Origin: Symbiodinium natans | Taxonomy: Eukaryota; Sar; Dinophyceae; Suessiales; Symbiodiniaceae | Direction: 5' to 3' | DNA length: 64,000 nt | NCBI GenBank assembly: GCA_905221605.1 | Contig: CAJNDS010002577.1 | Coordinates: 140,001 to 204,000, forward strand | Position numbers and translations under genes: made by a program | The notes under the pieces: model-generated | The model's input: the letters and a program-made list of their open reading frames with translations, nothing else | Told to the model about the DNA's origin: nothing | Database searches by the model: none | In this document: piece after piece, positions 21,635 to 36,600 of the stretch | How the letters are laid out: every line of letters begins with the position of its first letter | Numbering within the stretch: the first letter of the stretch is position 1

Positions 21635-24600
21635 GCCGAGCCCGTTTACTCCAAAGAGTCCGAGTCGACGACCGCAGGCGCCAGCTTCAAACCCCCCGCC
21701 CCCAACTGAGTGGAACTATGTGGAACTCGTCGTGCCTCTAACTACACAAGAACCCCGTTCCACGGCGATGGGATCTATAGCTGTAACTACACAAGAACCC
21801 CGTTTCACGGTGGCTGGCCCACACTGGCCCCGGCGATGGGATCTATAGCTGTTCTGAGATGAGACCCGAAGGTAAACAGCCCTAACCATTTCTGATTGCA
21901 GTTCAGAATATGTTGCTCGCTCTGTGTGGCTGAGCCGCAGACGCTGCAAGAAGTTTTGCTATCTTTAGCCTCGTGAAACACCGCTTGCGACTCCCATCGC
22001 TGCTGTCACTCCACTCTGATTTGTGTCTAGCATGACAGGTTTTGCCAAGCCATTTAAAAAAAAAAACATACAACACAATCAACACAACATGTGTTTCCTA
22101 AGGGCACGCCAAAAAAAAAACAAAGCTCGAAGCCCTAAACCGCCTACCCTCACCACCCCCCCTTCCCTAAACGGGAAGGCTCAACTTGCGCGACTGCAAA
22201 GATGCATAAAGCGCCTCTCGCTGTCGCTTTATGCATCTTTGCAGTCGCGCAAGTTGAGCCTTCCCGTTTCCGGCGCCTGGGCCATGTAGCTGGCGCCTGC
22301 CTGAAGCTTGCGTGTTTTTCACTGGGGGTTTTGTAAGGCCACTCTTCTTGCAAGCGTTGCCAGTTGTCTAGAAGCGGAAAACACCCGAGGCCGGCAGTAG
22401 AACCTGATCGCTATGCACCCAAACCCTCGAAACCTCAATAAGCCTTCAGCCGAAACTTAATCCTCACCCCAAAGCTCGAAACCCTAAACTGCCTTACCCC
22501 CCCCCCTCCCCGAACTTCCTCAACCCTAAATGGGAAGGTTCACCTGGCGCGCATGCGAAGTCGCCGAGAGCGACGGCCAGAGACGCCAGCGCCTGCGTCA
22601 TGTAGCTGTCGCTTGGCTGAAGCTTGTTTCTTCGAGGGACCAGCACCCAGCGCCCAGAGCCCTTTCCGTAGGTCAAGATTATTAAAACTCGAGGACCGTT
22701 TGAGGATTTAGGGCTTGTGACGGCTGAAGTGCAGGGCCTGCTCAATTTCCTTTGCGCGATGGTAGTTCAGTTCTCACGGAACTTGTCCGGTGAAACTCCC
22801 GTCAGATGTCTTGGACAACGCGGGCGACTTGGGTCATTCAGCCACCCCCACGGCTCGCAACCCCGGCCCCGAGTCGGCGTGCGACCTGCTGTAGTTGCAT
22901 GCATCGCTCCAAAGCGACCTCGCGCAGGTCCTCTCCAACATTCACCATCTCATCATACTGAGCTGACTTGATGAGCTGATTGTCCAGGCATTGTAGTGCT
23001 ACGGTCTGTTTAATCATGGCTTTGAACGCGGGCAGTTTGGCCCTAACGACGACTGTGCCCTCGTCACGACCCGGACCCAGCCCCAGGGCGGGGCGCAGTG
23101 GGGCTCCAGATTCGGCCCCCGGGCGCCAGGTGACAACCACATAGGACAATATTTCCCGGCACAGCTCCGGGTTCACTGAATGCAGCTCGACAAGGTCGTC
23201 TCTGGAAATGAACAAGGTTTGAACCATTGCCTCCAGTGAGAGGTTGTTCATGTCCACGTGCCGGTCCACATGCGGCAGAAGGTCTCTGCCCGTGGCCATC
23301 TCAGGAGGCGCTGTCTCTTCAGGTGTGGCGGTAGCTTCGCAGGCACTGGGGGTGGAGCGGGAAGAGCACCGCGCCTCGTGCCAGCGCCGTGCCACGCCGA
23401 GCCCGTTTACTCCAAAGAGTCCGAGTCGACGACCGCAGTGGCGGCAGGCGGCCCTTTCACAGGGCCTCATGGCGCCAGCTTCAAACCCCCCGCCCCAACT
23501 GAGTGGAACTATGCCGAAACTCGTCGTGCCTCTACGCAAGAACCCCTTGGGTTTCAGGGTGGCTGGCCCACAGTCGCCCCGGCGATGGGAGCTATAGCTG
23601 TTCTAAACAGCCCTAACCTGCAGTTCAAGATATTCTGTTGCTTGCTTTGCTGTGGCTGAGCCGCAAATGCTGGAAGAAAATTTCGCTGCCTTGAGCACCA
23701 AGAAACACCACACCCTATACCCTAACCTCTTCCGACTCCCATCGCTTCTGTTACATTCTGTTGGCTCTACTCTCCTTTGCGTCGGCTAGCATGACCGGTT
23801 GTACCGAGCCATTCTATACAAACATACAACATGTGTTTCCTAGAAGGCCACTCTTCTTGCAAGCATTGCCAGTTGTCCAGCATTGCTCTACGAGAGCGAG
23901 GAAAGAACCCGAGGCCGGCAGTAGACCCTGAAGAGTAGGCACCCCAACATACCCCAACCCTGAAACCTTAAGCCGAAACCGTGCTCCTCAAAGCACGGAA
24001 ATAAAAATCAAAGCTCGAAGCGCTAAACCCCCTACCCCACCACCCCCAACTTCCTAAACCCTAAACGGGAAGGCTCACCTTGCGCGACTGCGAAGTCACA
24101 GAGAGAGCGACAGCGAAATGGGTCGGCGCCTGGGTCACGCAGCTGGCGCTTCGCTGAAGCTTGTTTCTTCGAGGGATCGCAGGGCTTATGTAGGGCGCAG
24201 GGCTTGGGTTTAGGGTTTACAGGAAGTACGGGGTTGACGGGTCTTTGGGGTTTATAGTCTTGAACAAGGGCTATTTGATTCCCACAACCCTCGAAAAGGA
24301 CCCGGATAATGACCCTGATATTGCTCAAACATGATTGTCAAAAGTCTCATATGCTGGGGGCAATCAAGCATCCCTTGTCGATTTGGGATTTAGGGTTCGT
24401 GGCCGACTGAGGCGTCTGGCAGCTTGTCTCTCCGAGAGGGATCAAGACCCATCGCCCAGAGCCCATTCGAAGAGCTTTTCAGGCAGCGCCAGGGCTTAAT
24501 GGTCTAAGATGGTCTAAGTCTAGAAAGCTCGGGACCGTTTGGGGATTTAGGGCTTGCGACGGCTGGAGTGCAGGGCCATGCAGGGCCTGCTTAGTGCATG

Positions 24601-27600
24601 CTGCATCTGCAATTTCCTTAGCGCGGCGACGGGAGTTTCACCGGACAAGTTCCGTGAGCACTGAACTACAGTGCTCACGGAACTTGTCCGGTGAAACTCC
24701 CGTCAGATGTCTCGGACAACGCTGTCGACTTGGGTGATTTAACCACCCCCACGGCTTGAAACCCCGGACCCTAGGGTCCGGGGTTGCAAGCCGTGGGTGG
24801 CTGAATGACCCAAGTCGACAGCGTGGCCCTAGTCGGCGTGCGACCTGCTGCAGTTGCATGCATCGCTCCAAAGCGACCTCGCGCAGGTCCTCTCCAACAT
24901 TCACCATCTCATCATACTGAGCTGATTTTATGAGCTGGTTGTCCAGGCACTCTAGTGCCACGGTCTGTTTAGTCATGGCTTTGAACTCGGGCAGTTTGGC
25001 CCTAACGACGACGGTGCCCTCGTCACGACCCGGACCCAGCCCCAGGGCGGGGCGCAGTGGGGCTCTAGATTCGGCCCCGGGGCGCCAGGTGACAACCACA
25101 TAGGACAATATTTCCCGGCACAGCTCCGGGTTCACTGAATGCAGCTCGACAAGGTCCTCTCTGGAAATGAACAAGGTTTGAACCATGGCCTCCAGTGAGA
25201 GGTTGTTCATGTCCATGTGGCGGTCCACATGCGGCAGAAGGTCTCTGCCCGTGGCCATCTCATTAGGCGCTGTCTCTTCAGGTGTGGCGGTAGCTTCGCA
25301 GGAAATGGGAGTGGAGCAGGAAGAGCACCGCGCCTCGTGCCAGCGCCGTGCCACGCCGAGCCCGTTTACTCCAAAGAGTCCGAGTCGACGACCGCAGTGG
25401 CGGCAGGCGGCCCTTTCACAGGGCCTCATGGCGCTCAGCTTCAAACCCCACGCCCCCGTGGAACTCGTCGTGCCTCTAACTAAGAACCCCGTTTCACGGT
25501 GGCTGGCCCACACTGGCCCCGGCGATGGGATCTATAGCTGTTCTGAGATGAGACCCGAAGGTAAACAGCCCTAACCATTTCTGATTGCAGTTCAGAATAT
25601 GTTGCTCGCTCTGTGTGGCTGAGCCGCAGACGCTGCAAGAAGTTTTGCTATCTTTAGCCTCGTGAAACACCGCTTGCGACTCCCATCGCTGCTGTCACTC
25701 CACTCTGATTTGTGTCAGCTAGCATGACAGGTTTTACCGAGCCAAACATGCAACACAACATGTGTTTCCTAAGGGCACGCCAAAAAAAACAAACAAAGCT
25801 CGAAGCCCTAAACCGCCTACCCTCACCCCCTTCCCCAACTTCCTAAACCCTAACGGGAAGGCTCAACTTGCGCGACTGCAAAGATGCATAAAGCGACAGC
25901 GAGAGGCGCCGGCGCCTGGGCCATGTAGCTGGCGCCTGGCTGAAGCTTGCGTGTTTTTCACTGGGGGTTTTGTAAGGCCACTCTTCTTGCAAGCGTTGCC
26001 AGTTGTCTAGAAGCGGAAAACACCCGAGGCCGGCAGTAGAACCTGATCGCTATGCACCCAAACCCTCGAAACCTCAATAAGCCTTCAGCCGAAACTTAAT
26101 CCTCACCCCAAAGCTCGAAACCCTAAACTGCCTTACCCCCCCCCCTCCCCGAACTTCCTCAACCCTAAATGGGAAGGTTCACCTGGCGCGCATGCGAAGT
26201 CGCCGAGAGCGACGGCCAGAGACGCCAGCGCCTGCGTCATGTAGCTGTCGCTTGGCTGAAGCTTGTTTCTTCGAGGGACCAGCACCCAGCGCCCAGAGCC
26301 CTTTCCGTAGGTCAAGATTATTAAAGCTCGAGGACCGTTTGAGGATTTAGGGCTTGTGACGGCTGAAGTGCAGGGCCTGCTCAATTTCCTTTGCGCGATG
26401 GTAGTTCAGTTCTCACGGAACTTGTCCGGTGAAACTCCCGTCAGATGTCTTGGACAACGCGGGCGACTTGGTTCATTCAGCCACCCCCACGGCTCGCAAC
26501 CCCGGCCCCGAGTCGGCGTGCGACCTGCTGCAGTTGCATGCATCGCTCCAAAGCGACCTCGCGCAGGTCCTCTCCAACATTCACCATCTCATCATACTGA
26601 GCTGACTTGATGAGCTGATTGTCCAGGCATTGTAGTGCTACGGTCTGTTTAATCATGGCTTTGAACGCGGGCAGTTTGGCCCTAACGACGACTGTGCCCT
26701 CGTCACGACCCGGACCCAGCCCCAGGGCGGGGCGCAGTGGGGCTCCAGATTCGGCCCCGGGGCGCCAGGTGACAACCACATAGGACAATATTTCCCGGCA
26801 CAGCTCCGGGTTCACTGAATGCAGCTCGACAAGGTCCTCTCTGGAAATGAACAAGGTTTGAACCATTGCCTCCAGTGAGAGGTTGTTCATGTCCACGTGC
26901 CGGTCCACATGCGGCAGAAGGTCTCTGCCCGTGGCCATCTCAGGAGGCGCTGTCTCTTCAGGTGTGGCGGTAGCTTCGCAGGCACTGGGGGTGGAGCGGG
27001 AAGAGCACCGCGCCTCGTGCCAGCGCCGTGCCACGCCGAGCCCGTTTACTCCAAAGAGTCCGAGTCGACGACCGCAGTGGCGGCAGGCGGCCCTTTCACA
27101 GGGCCTCATGGCGCCAGCTTCAAACCCCCCGCCCCAACTGAGTGGAACTATGCCGAAACTCGTCGTGCCTCTATGCAAGAACCCCTTGGGTTTCAGGGTG
27201 GCTGGCCCACAGTCGCCCCGGCGATGGGAGCTATAGCTGTTCTAAACAGCCCTAACCTGCAGTTCAAGATATTCTGTTGCTTGCTCTGCTGTGGCTGAGC
27301 CGCAAATGCTGGAAGAAAATTTCGCTACCTTGAGCACCAAGAAACACCACACCCTATACCCTAACCTCTTCCGACTCCCATCGCTTCTGTTACATTCTGT
27401 TGGCTCTACTCTCCTTTGCGTCGGCTAGCATGACCGGTTGTACCGAGCCATTCTATACAAACATACAACATGTGTTTCCTAGAAGGCCACTCTTCTTGCA
27501 AGCATTGCCAGTTGTCCAGCATTGCTCTACGAGAGCGAGGAAAGAACCCGAGGCCGGCAGTAGACCCTGAAGAGTAGGCACCCCAACATACCCCAACCCT

Positions 27601-30600
27601 GAAACCTTAAGCCGAAACCGTACTCCTCAAAGCACGGAAATAAAAATCAAAGCTCGAAGCGCTAAACCCCCTACCCCACCACCCCCAACTTCCTAAACCC
27701 TAAACGGGAAGCCTCACCTTGCGCGACTGCGAAGTCACAGAGAGAGCGACAGCGAAATGGGTCGGCGCCTGGGTCACGCAGCTGGCGCTTCGCTGAAGCT
27801 TGTTTCTTCGAGGGATCGCAGGGCTTATGTAGGGCGCAGGGCTTGGGTTTAGGGTTTACAGGAAGTACGGGGTTGACGGGTCTTTGGGGTTTATAGTCTT
27901 GAACAAGGGCTATTTGATTCCCACAACCCTCGAAAAGGACCCGGATAATGACCCTGATATTGCTCAAACATGATTGTCAAAAGTCTCATATGCTGGGGGC
28001 AATCAAGCATCCCTTGTCGATTTGGGATTTAGGGTTCGTGGCCGACTGAGGCGTCTGGCAGCTTGTCTCTCCGAGAGGGATCAAGACCCATCGCCCAGAG
28101 CCCATTCGAAGAGCTTTTCAGGCAGCGCCAGGGCTTAATGGTCTAAGATGGTCTAAGTCTAGAAAGCTCGGGACCGTTTGGGGATTTAGGGCTTGCGACG
28201 GCTGGAGTGCAGGGCCATGCAGGGCCTGCTTAGTGCATGCTGCATCTGCAATTTCCTTAGCGCGGTGACGGGAGTTTCACCGGACAAGTTCCGTGAGCAC
28301 TGAACTACAGTGCTCACGGAACTTGTCCGGTGAAACTCCCGTCAGATGTCTCGGACAACGCTGTCGACTTGGGTGATTTAACCACCCCCACGGCTTGAAA
28401 CCCCGGACCCTAGGGTCCGGGGTTGCAAGCCGTGGGGGTGGCTGAATGACCCAAGTCGACAGCGTGGCCCTAGTCGGCGTGCGACCTGCTGCAGTTGCAT
28501 GCATCGCTCCAAAGCGACCTCGCGCAGGTCCTCTCCAACATTCACCATCTCATCATACTGAGCTGATTTTATGAGCTGGTTGTCCAGGCACTCTAGTGCC
28601 ACGGTCTGTTTAGTCATGGCTTTGAACTCGGGCAGTTTGGCCCTAACGACGACGGTGCCCTCGTCACGACCCGGACCCAGCCCCAGGGCGGGGCGCAGTG
28701 GGGCTCTAGATTCGGCCCCGGGGCGCCAGGTGACAACCACATAGGACAATATTTCCCGGCACAGCTCCGGGTTCACTGAATGCAGCTCGACAAGGTCCTC
28801 TCTGGAAATGAACAAGGTTTGAACCATGGCCTCCAGTGAGAGGTTGTTCATGTCCATGTGGCGGTCCACATGCGGCAGAAGGTCTCTGCCCGTGGCCATC
28901 TCATTAGGCGCTGTCTCTTCAGGTGTGGCGGTAGCTTCGCAGGCAATGGGAGTGGAGCAGGAAGAGCACCGCGCCTCGTGCCAGCGCCGTGCCACGCCGA
29001 GCCCGTTTACTCCAAAGAGTCCGAGTCGACGACCGCAGTGGCGGCAGGCGGCCCTTTCACAGGGCCTCATGGCGCTCAGCTTCAAACCCCACGCCCCCAA
29101 CTGAGTGGAACTATGTGGAACTCGTCGTGCCTCTAACTAAGAACCCCGTTTCACGGTGGCTGGCCCACACTGGCCCCGGCGATGGGATCTATAGCTGTTC
29201 TGAGATGAGACCCGAAGGTAAACAGCCCTAACCATTTCTGATTGCAGTTCAGAATATGTTGCTCGCTCTGTGTGGCTGAGCCGCAGACGCTGCAAGAAGT
29301 TTTGCTATCTTTAGCCTCGTGAAACACCGCTTGCGACTCCCATCGCTGCTGTCACTCCACTCTGATTTGTGTCAGCTAGCATGACAGGTTTTACCGAGCC
29401 AAACATGCAACACAACATGTGTTTCCTAAGGGCACGCCAAAAAAAACAAACAAAGCTCGAAGCCCTAAACCGCCTACCCTCACCCCCTTCCCCAACTTCC
29501 TAAACCCTAACGGGAAGGCTCAACTTGCGCGACTGCAAAGATGCATAAAGCGACAGCGAGAGGCGCCGGCGCCTGGGCCATGTAGCTGGCGCCTGGCTGA
29601 AGCTTGCGTGTTTTTCACTGGGGGTTTTGTAAGGCCACTCTTCTTGCAAGCGTTGCCAGTTGTCTAGAAGCGGAAAACACCCGAGGCCGGCAGTAGAACC
29701 TGATCGCTATGCACCCAAACCCTCGAAACCTCAATAAGCCTTCAGCCGAAACTTAATCCTCACCCCAAAGCTCGAAACCCTAAACTGCCTTACCCCCCCC
29801 CCTCCCCGAACTTCCTCAACCCTAAATGGGAAGGTTCACCTGGCGCGCATGCGAAGTCGCCGAGAGCGACGGCCAGAGACGCCAGCGCCTGCGTCATGTA
29901 GCTGTCGCTTGGCTGAAGCTTGTTTCTTCGAGGGACCAGCACCCAGCGCCCAGAGCCCTTTCCGTAGGTCAAGATTATTAAAGCTCGAGGACCGTTTGAG
30001 GATTTAGGGCTTGTGACGGCTGAAGTGCAGGGCCTGCTCAATTTCCTTTGCGCGATGGTAGTTCAGTTCTCACGGAACTTGTCCGGTGAAACTCCCATCA
30101 GATGTCTTGGACAACGCGGGCGACTTGGTTCATTCAGCCACCCCCACGGCTCACAACCCCGGCCCCGAGTCGGCGTGCGACCTGCTGCAGTTGCATGCAT
30201 CGCTCCAAAGCGACCTCGCGCAGGTCCTCTCCAACATTCACCATCTCATCATACTGAGCTGACTTGATGAGCTGATTGTCCAGGCATTGTAGTGCTACGG
30301 TCTGTTTAATCATGGCTTTGAACGCGGGCAGTTTGGCCCTAACGACGACTGTGCCCTCGTCACGACCCGGACCCAGCCCCAGGGCGGGGCGCAGTGGGGC
30401 TCCAGATTCGGCCCCGGGGCGCCAGGTGACAACCACATAGGACAATATTTCCCGGCACAGCTCCGGGTTCACTGAATGCAGCTCGACAAGGTCCTCTCTG
30501 GAAATGAACAAGGTTTGAACCATTGCCTCCAGTGAGAGGTTGTTCATGTCCACGTGCCGGTCCACATGCGGCAGAAGGTCTCTGCCCGTGGCCATCTCAG

Positions 30601-33600
30601 GAGGCGCTGTCTCTTCAGGTGTGGCGGTAGCTTCGCAGGCACTGGGGGTGGAGCGGGAAGAGCACCGCGCCTCGTGCCAGCGCCGTGCCACGCCGAGCCC
30701 GTTTACTCCAAAGAGTCCGAGTCGACGACCGCAGTGGCGGCAGGCGGCCCTTTCACAGGGCCTCATGGCGCCAGCTTCAAACCCCCCGCCCCAACTGAGT
30801 GGAACTATGCCGAAACTCGTCGTGCCTCTATGCAAGAACCCCTTGGGTTTCAGGGTGGCTGGCCCACAGTCGCCCCGGCGATGGGAGCTATAGCTGTTCT
30901 AAACAGCCCTAACCTGCAGTTCAAGATATTCTGTTGCTTGCTCTGCTGTGGCTGAGCCGCAAATGCTGGAAGAAAAAATTTCGCTACCTTGAGCACCAAG
31001 AAACACCACACCCTATACCCTAACCTCTTCCGACTCCCATCGCTTCTGTTACATTCTGTTGGCTCTACTCTCCTTTGCGTCGGCTAGCATGACCGGTTGT
31101 ACCGAGCCATTCTATACAAACATACAACATGTGTTTCCTAGAAGGCCACTCTTCTTGCAAGCATTGCCAGTTGTCCAGCATTGCTCTACGAGAGCGAGGA
31201 AAGAACCCGAGGCCGGCAGTAGACCCTGAAGAGTAGGCACCCCAACATACCCCAACCCTGAAACCTTAAGCCGAAACCGTACTCCTCAAAGCACGGAAAT
31301 AAAAATCAAAGCTCGAAGCGCTAAACCCCCTACCCCACCACCCCCAACTTCCTAAACCCCAAACGGGAAGCCTCACCTTGCGCGACTGCGAAGTCACAGA
31401 GAGAGCGACAGCGAAATGGGTCGGCGCCTGGGTCACGCAGCTGGCGCTTCGCTGAAGCTTGTTTCTTCGAGGGATCGCAGGGCTTATGTAGGGCGCAGGG
31501 CTTGGGTTTAGGGTTTACAGGAAGTACGGGGTTGAAAGGTCTTTGGGGTTTATAGTCTTGAACAAGGGCTATTTGATTCCCACAACCCTCGAAAAGGACC
31601 CGGATAATGACCCTGATATTGCTCAAACATGATTGTCAAAAGTCTCATATGCTGGGGGCAATCAAGCATCCCTTGTCGATTTGGGATTTAGGGTTCGTGG
31701 CCGACTGAGGCGTCTGGCAGCTTGTCTCTCCGAGAGGGATCAAGACCCATCGCCCAGAGCCCATTCGAAGAGCTTTTCAGGCAGCGCCAGGGCTTAATGG
31801 TCTAAGATGGTCTAAGTCTAGAAAGCTCGGGACCGTTTGGGGATTTAGGGCTTGCGACGGCTGGAGTCCAGGGCCATGCAGGGCCTGCTTAGTGCATGCT
31901 GCATCTGCAATTTCCTTAGCGCGGTGACGGGAGTTTCGCCGGACAAGTTCCGTGAGCACTGAACTACAGTGCTCACGGAACTTGTCCGGTGAAACTCCCG
32001 TCAGATGTCTCGGACAACGCTGTCGACTTGGGTGATTTAACCACCCCCACGGCTTGAAACCCCGGACCCTAGGGTCCGGGGTTGCAAGCCGTGGGTGGCT
32101 GAATGACCCAAGTCGACAGCGTGGCCCTAGTCGGCGTGCGACCTGCTGCAGTTGCATGCATCGCTCCAAAGCGACCTCGCGCAGGTCCTCTCCAACATTC
32201 ACCATCTCACCATACTGAGCTGATTTTATGAGCTGGTTGTCCAGGCACTCTAGTGCCACGGTCTGTTTAGTCATGGCTTTGAACTCGGGCAGTTTGGCCC
32301 TAACGACGACGGTGCCCTCGTCACGACCCGGACCCAGCCCCAGGGCGGGGCGCAGTGGGGCTCTAGATTCGGCCCCGGGGCGCCAGGCGACAACCACATA
32401 GGACAATATTTCCCGGCACAGCTCCGGGTTCACTGAATGCAGCTCGACAAGGTCCTCTCTGGAAATGAACAAGGTTTGAACCATGGCCTCCAGTGAGAGG
32501 TTGTTCATGTCCATGTGGCGGTCCACATGCGGCAGAAGGTCTCTGCCCGTGGCCATCTCATTAGGCGCTGTCTCTTCAGGTGTGGCGGTAGCTTCGCAGG
32601 CAAGGGGAGTGGAGCGGGAAGAGCACCGCGCCTCGTGCCAGCGCCGTGCCACGCCGAGCCCGTTTACTCCAAAGAGTCCGAGTCGACGACCGCAGTGGCG
32701 GCAGGCGGCCCTTTCACAGGGCCTCATGGCGCCAGCTTCAAACCCCCCGCCCCAACTGAGTGGAACTATGTGGAACTCGTCGTGCCTCTAACTAAGAACC
32801 CCGTTTCACGGTGGCTGGCCCACACTGGCCCCGGCGATGGGATCTATAGCTGTTCTGAGATGAGACCCGAAGGTAAACAGCCCTAACCATTTCTGATTGC
32901 AGTTCAGAATATGTTGCTCGCTCTGTGTGGCTGAGCCGCAGACGCTGCAAGAAGTTTTGCTATCTTTAGCCTCGTGAAACACCGCTTGCGACTCCCATCG
33001 CTGCTGTCACTCCACTCTGATTTGTGTCAGCTAGCATGACAGGTTTTACCGAGCCAAACATGCAACACAACATGTGTTTCCTAAGGGCACGCCAAAAAAA
33101 ACAAACAAAGCTCGAAGCCCTAAACCGCCTACCCTCACCCCCTTCCCCAACTTCCTAAACCCTAACGGGAAGGCTCAACTTGCGCGACTGCAAAGATGCA
33201 TAAAGCGACAGCGAGAGGCGCCGGCGCCTGGGCCATGTAGCTGGCGCCTGGCTGAAGCTTGCGTGTTTTTCACTGGGGGTTTTGTAAGGCCACACTTCTT
33301 GCAAGCGTTGCCAGTTGTCTAGAAGCGGAAAACACCCGAGGCCGGCAGTAGAACCTGATCGCTACGCACCCAAACCCTCGAAACCTCAATAAGCCTTCAG
33401 CCGAAACTTAATCCTCACCCCAAAGCTCGAAACCCTGAACTGCCTTACCCCCCCCCCTCCCCGAACTTCCTCAACCCTAAATGGGAAGGTTCACCTGGCG
33501 CGCATGCGAAGTCGCCGAGAGCGACGGCCAGAGACGCCAGCGCCTGCGTCATGTAGCTGTCGCTTGGCTGAAGCTTGTTTCTTCGAGGGACCAGCACCCA

Positions 33601-36600
33601 GCGCCCAGAGCCCTTTCCGTAGGTCAAGATTATTAAAGCTCGAGGACCGTTTGAGGATTTAGGGCTTGTGACGGCTGAAGTGCAGGGCCTGCTCAATTTC
33701 CTTTGCGCGATGGTAGTTCAGTTCTCACGGAACTTGTCCGGTGAAACTCCCGTCAGATGTCTTGGACAACGCGGGCGACTTGGTTCATTCAGCCACCCCC
33801 ACGGCTCGCAACCCCGGCCCCGAGTCGGCGTGCGACCTGCTGCAGCTGACTTGATGAGCTGATTGTCCAGGCATTGTAGTGCTACGGTCTGTTTCATCAT
33901 GGCTTTGAACGCGGGCAGTTTGGCCCTAACGACGACTGTGCCCTCGTCACGACCCGGACCCAGCCCCAGGGCGGGGCGCAGTGGGGCTCCAGATTCGGCC
34001 CCGGGGCGCCAGGTGACAACCACATAGGACAATATTTCCCGGCACAGCTCCAGGTTCACTGAATGCAGCTCGACAAGGTCGTCTCTGGAAATGAACAAGG
34101 TTTGAACCATTGCCTCCAGTGAGAGGTTGTTCATGTCCACGTGCCGGTCCACATGCGGCAGAAGGTCTCTGCCCGTGGCCGTCTCAGGAGGCGCTGTCTC
34201 TTCAGGTGTGGCGGTAGCTTCGCAGGCACTGGGGGTGGAGCGGGAAGAGCACCGCGCCTCATGCCAGCGCCGTGCCACGCCGAGCCCGTTTACTCCAAAC
34301 AGTCCGAGTCGACGACCGCAGCGGCGGCAGGCGGCCCTTTCACAGGGCCTCATGGCGAACTATGTGGAACTCGTCGCGCCTCTAACTACACAAAAAACCC
34401 CGTTTCACGGCGGCTGGCCCACACTGGCCCCGGCGATGGGATCTATAGCTGTTCTGAGATGAGACCCGAAGGTAAACAGCCCTAGCCATTTCTGATTGCA
34501 GTTCAGAATACGTTGCTCGCTCTGTGTGGCTGAGCCGCAGACGCTGCAATAAGTTTTGCTATCTTTAGCCTCGTGAAACACAGCTTGCGACTCCCATCGC
34601 TGCTGTCACTCCACTCTGATTTGTGTCAGTCAGCTAGCATGACAGGTTTTACCGAGCCATTTGATACAAACATACAACACAACATGTGTTTCCTAAGGGC
34701 ACGCCAAAAAAAACAAACAAGGCTCGAAGCCCTAAACTGCCTACCCTCACCCCCCCCCCCTTCCCCACCTTCCTAAACCCTAAACGGGAAGGCTCAACTT
34801 GCGCGACTGCAAAGATGCATAAAGCGACAGCGAGAGGCGCCGGCGCCTGGGCCATGTAGCTGGCGCCTGGCTGAAGCTTGCGTGTTTTTCACTGGGGGTT
34901 TTGTAAGGCCACTCTTCTTGCAAGCGTTGCCAGTTGTCTAGAAGCGGAAAACACACGAGGCCGGCAGTAGAACCTGATCGCTACGCACCCAAACCCTCGA
35001 AACCTCAACAAGCCTTAAGCCGAAACTTAATCCTCACCCCAAAGCTCGAAACCCTGAACTGCCTTACCCCCCCCCTCCCCGAACTTCCTCAACCCTAAAT
35101 GGGAAGGTTCACCTGACGCGCATGCGAAGTCGCCGAGAGCGACGGCCAGAGACGCCAGCGCCTGCGTCATGTAGCTGTCGCTTGGCTGAAGCTTGTTTCT
35201 TCGAGGGACCAGCACCCAGCGCCCAGAGCCCTTTCCGTAGGTCAAGATTATTAAAGCTCGAGGACCGTTCGAGGATTTAGGGCTTGTGACGGCTGAAGTG
35301 CAGGGCCTGCTCAATTTCCTTTGCGCGATGGTAGTTCAGTTCTCACGGAACTTGTCCGGTGAAACTCCCGTCAGATGTCTTGGACAACGCGGGCGACTTG
35401 GTTCATTCAGCCACCCCCACGGCTCGCAACCCCGGCCCCGAGTCGGCGTGCGACCTGCTGCAGTTGCATGCATCGCTCCAAAGCGACCTCGCGCAGGTCC
35501 TCTCCAACATTCACCATCTCATCATACTGAGCTGACTTGATGAGCTGATTGTCCAGGCATTGTAGTGCTACGGTCTGTTTCATCATGGCTTTGAACGCGG
35601 GCAGTTTGGCCCTAACGACGACGGTGCCCTCGTCACGACCCGGACCCAGCCCCAGGGCGGGGCGCAGTGGGGCTCCAGATTCGGCCCCGGGGCGCCAGGT
35701 GACAACCACATAGGACAATATTTCCCGGCACAGCTCCGGGTTCACTGAATGCAGCTCGACAAGGTCGTCTCTGGAAATGAACAAGGTTTGAACCATTGCC
35801 TCCAGTGAGAGGTTGTTCATGTCCACGTGCCGGTCCACATGCGGCAGAAGGTCTCTGCCCGTGGCCGTCTCAGGAGGCGCTGTCTCTTCAGGTGTGGCGG
35901 TAGCTTCGGATGCAATGGGGGTGGAGCGGGAAGAGCACCGCGCCTCGTGCCAGCGCCGTGCCACGCCGAGCCCGTTTACTCCAAACAGTCCGAGTCGACG
36001 ACCGCAGTGGCGGCAGGCGGCCCTTTCACAGGGCCTCATGGCGTCAGCATCCCCCCCAACTCAGTGGAACTATGCCGAAACTCGTCGTGCCTCTACGCAA
36101 GAACCCCTTGGGTTTCAGGGTGGCTGGCCCACAGTCGCCCCGGCGATGGGAGCTATAGCTGTTCTAAACAGCCCTAACCTGCAGTTCAAGATATTCTGTT
36201 GCTTGCTCTGCTGTGGCTGAGCCGCAAATGCTGGAAGAAAATTTCGCTACCTTGAGCACCAACAAACACCACACCCTATACCCTAACCTCTTCCGACTCC
36301 CATCGCTTCTGTTACATTCTGTTGGCTCTACTCTCCTTTGCGTCGGCTAGCATGACCGGTTGTACCGAGCCATTCTATACAAACATACAACATGTGTTTC
36401 CTAGAAGGCCACTCTTCTTGCAAGCATTGCCAGTTGTCCAGCATTGCTCTACGAGAGCGAGGAAAGAACCCGAGGCCGGCAGTAGACCCTGAAGAGTAGG
36501 CACCCCAACATACCCCAACCCTGAAACCTTAAGCCGAAACCGTGCTCCTCAAAGCACGGAAATAAAAATCAAAGCTCGAAGCGCTAAACCCCCTACCCCA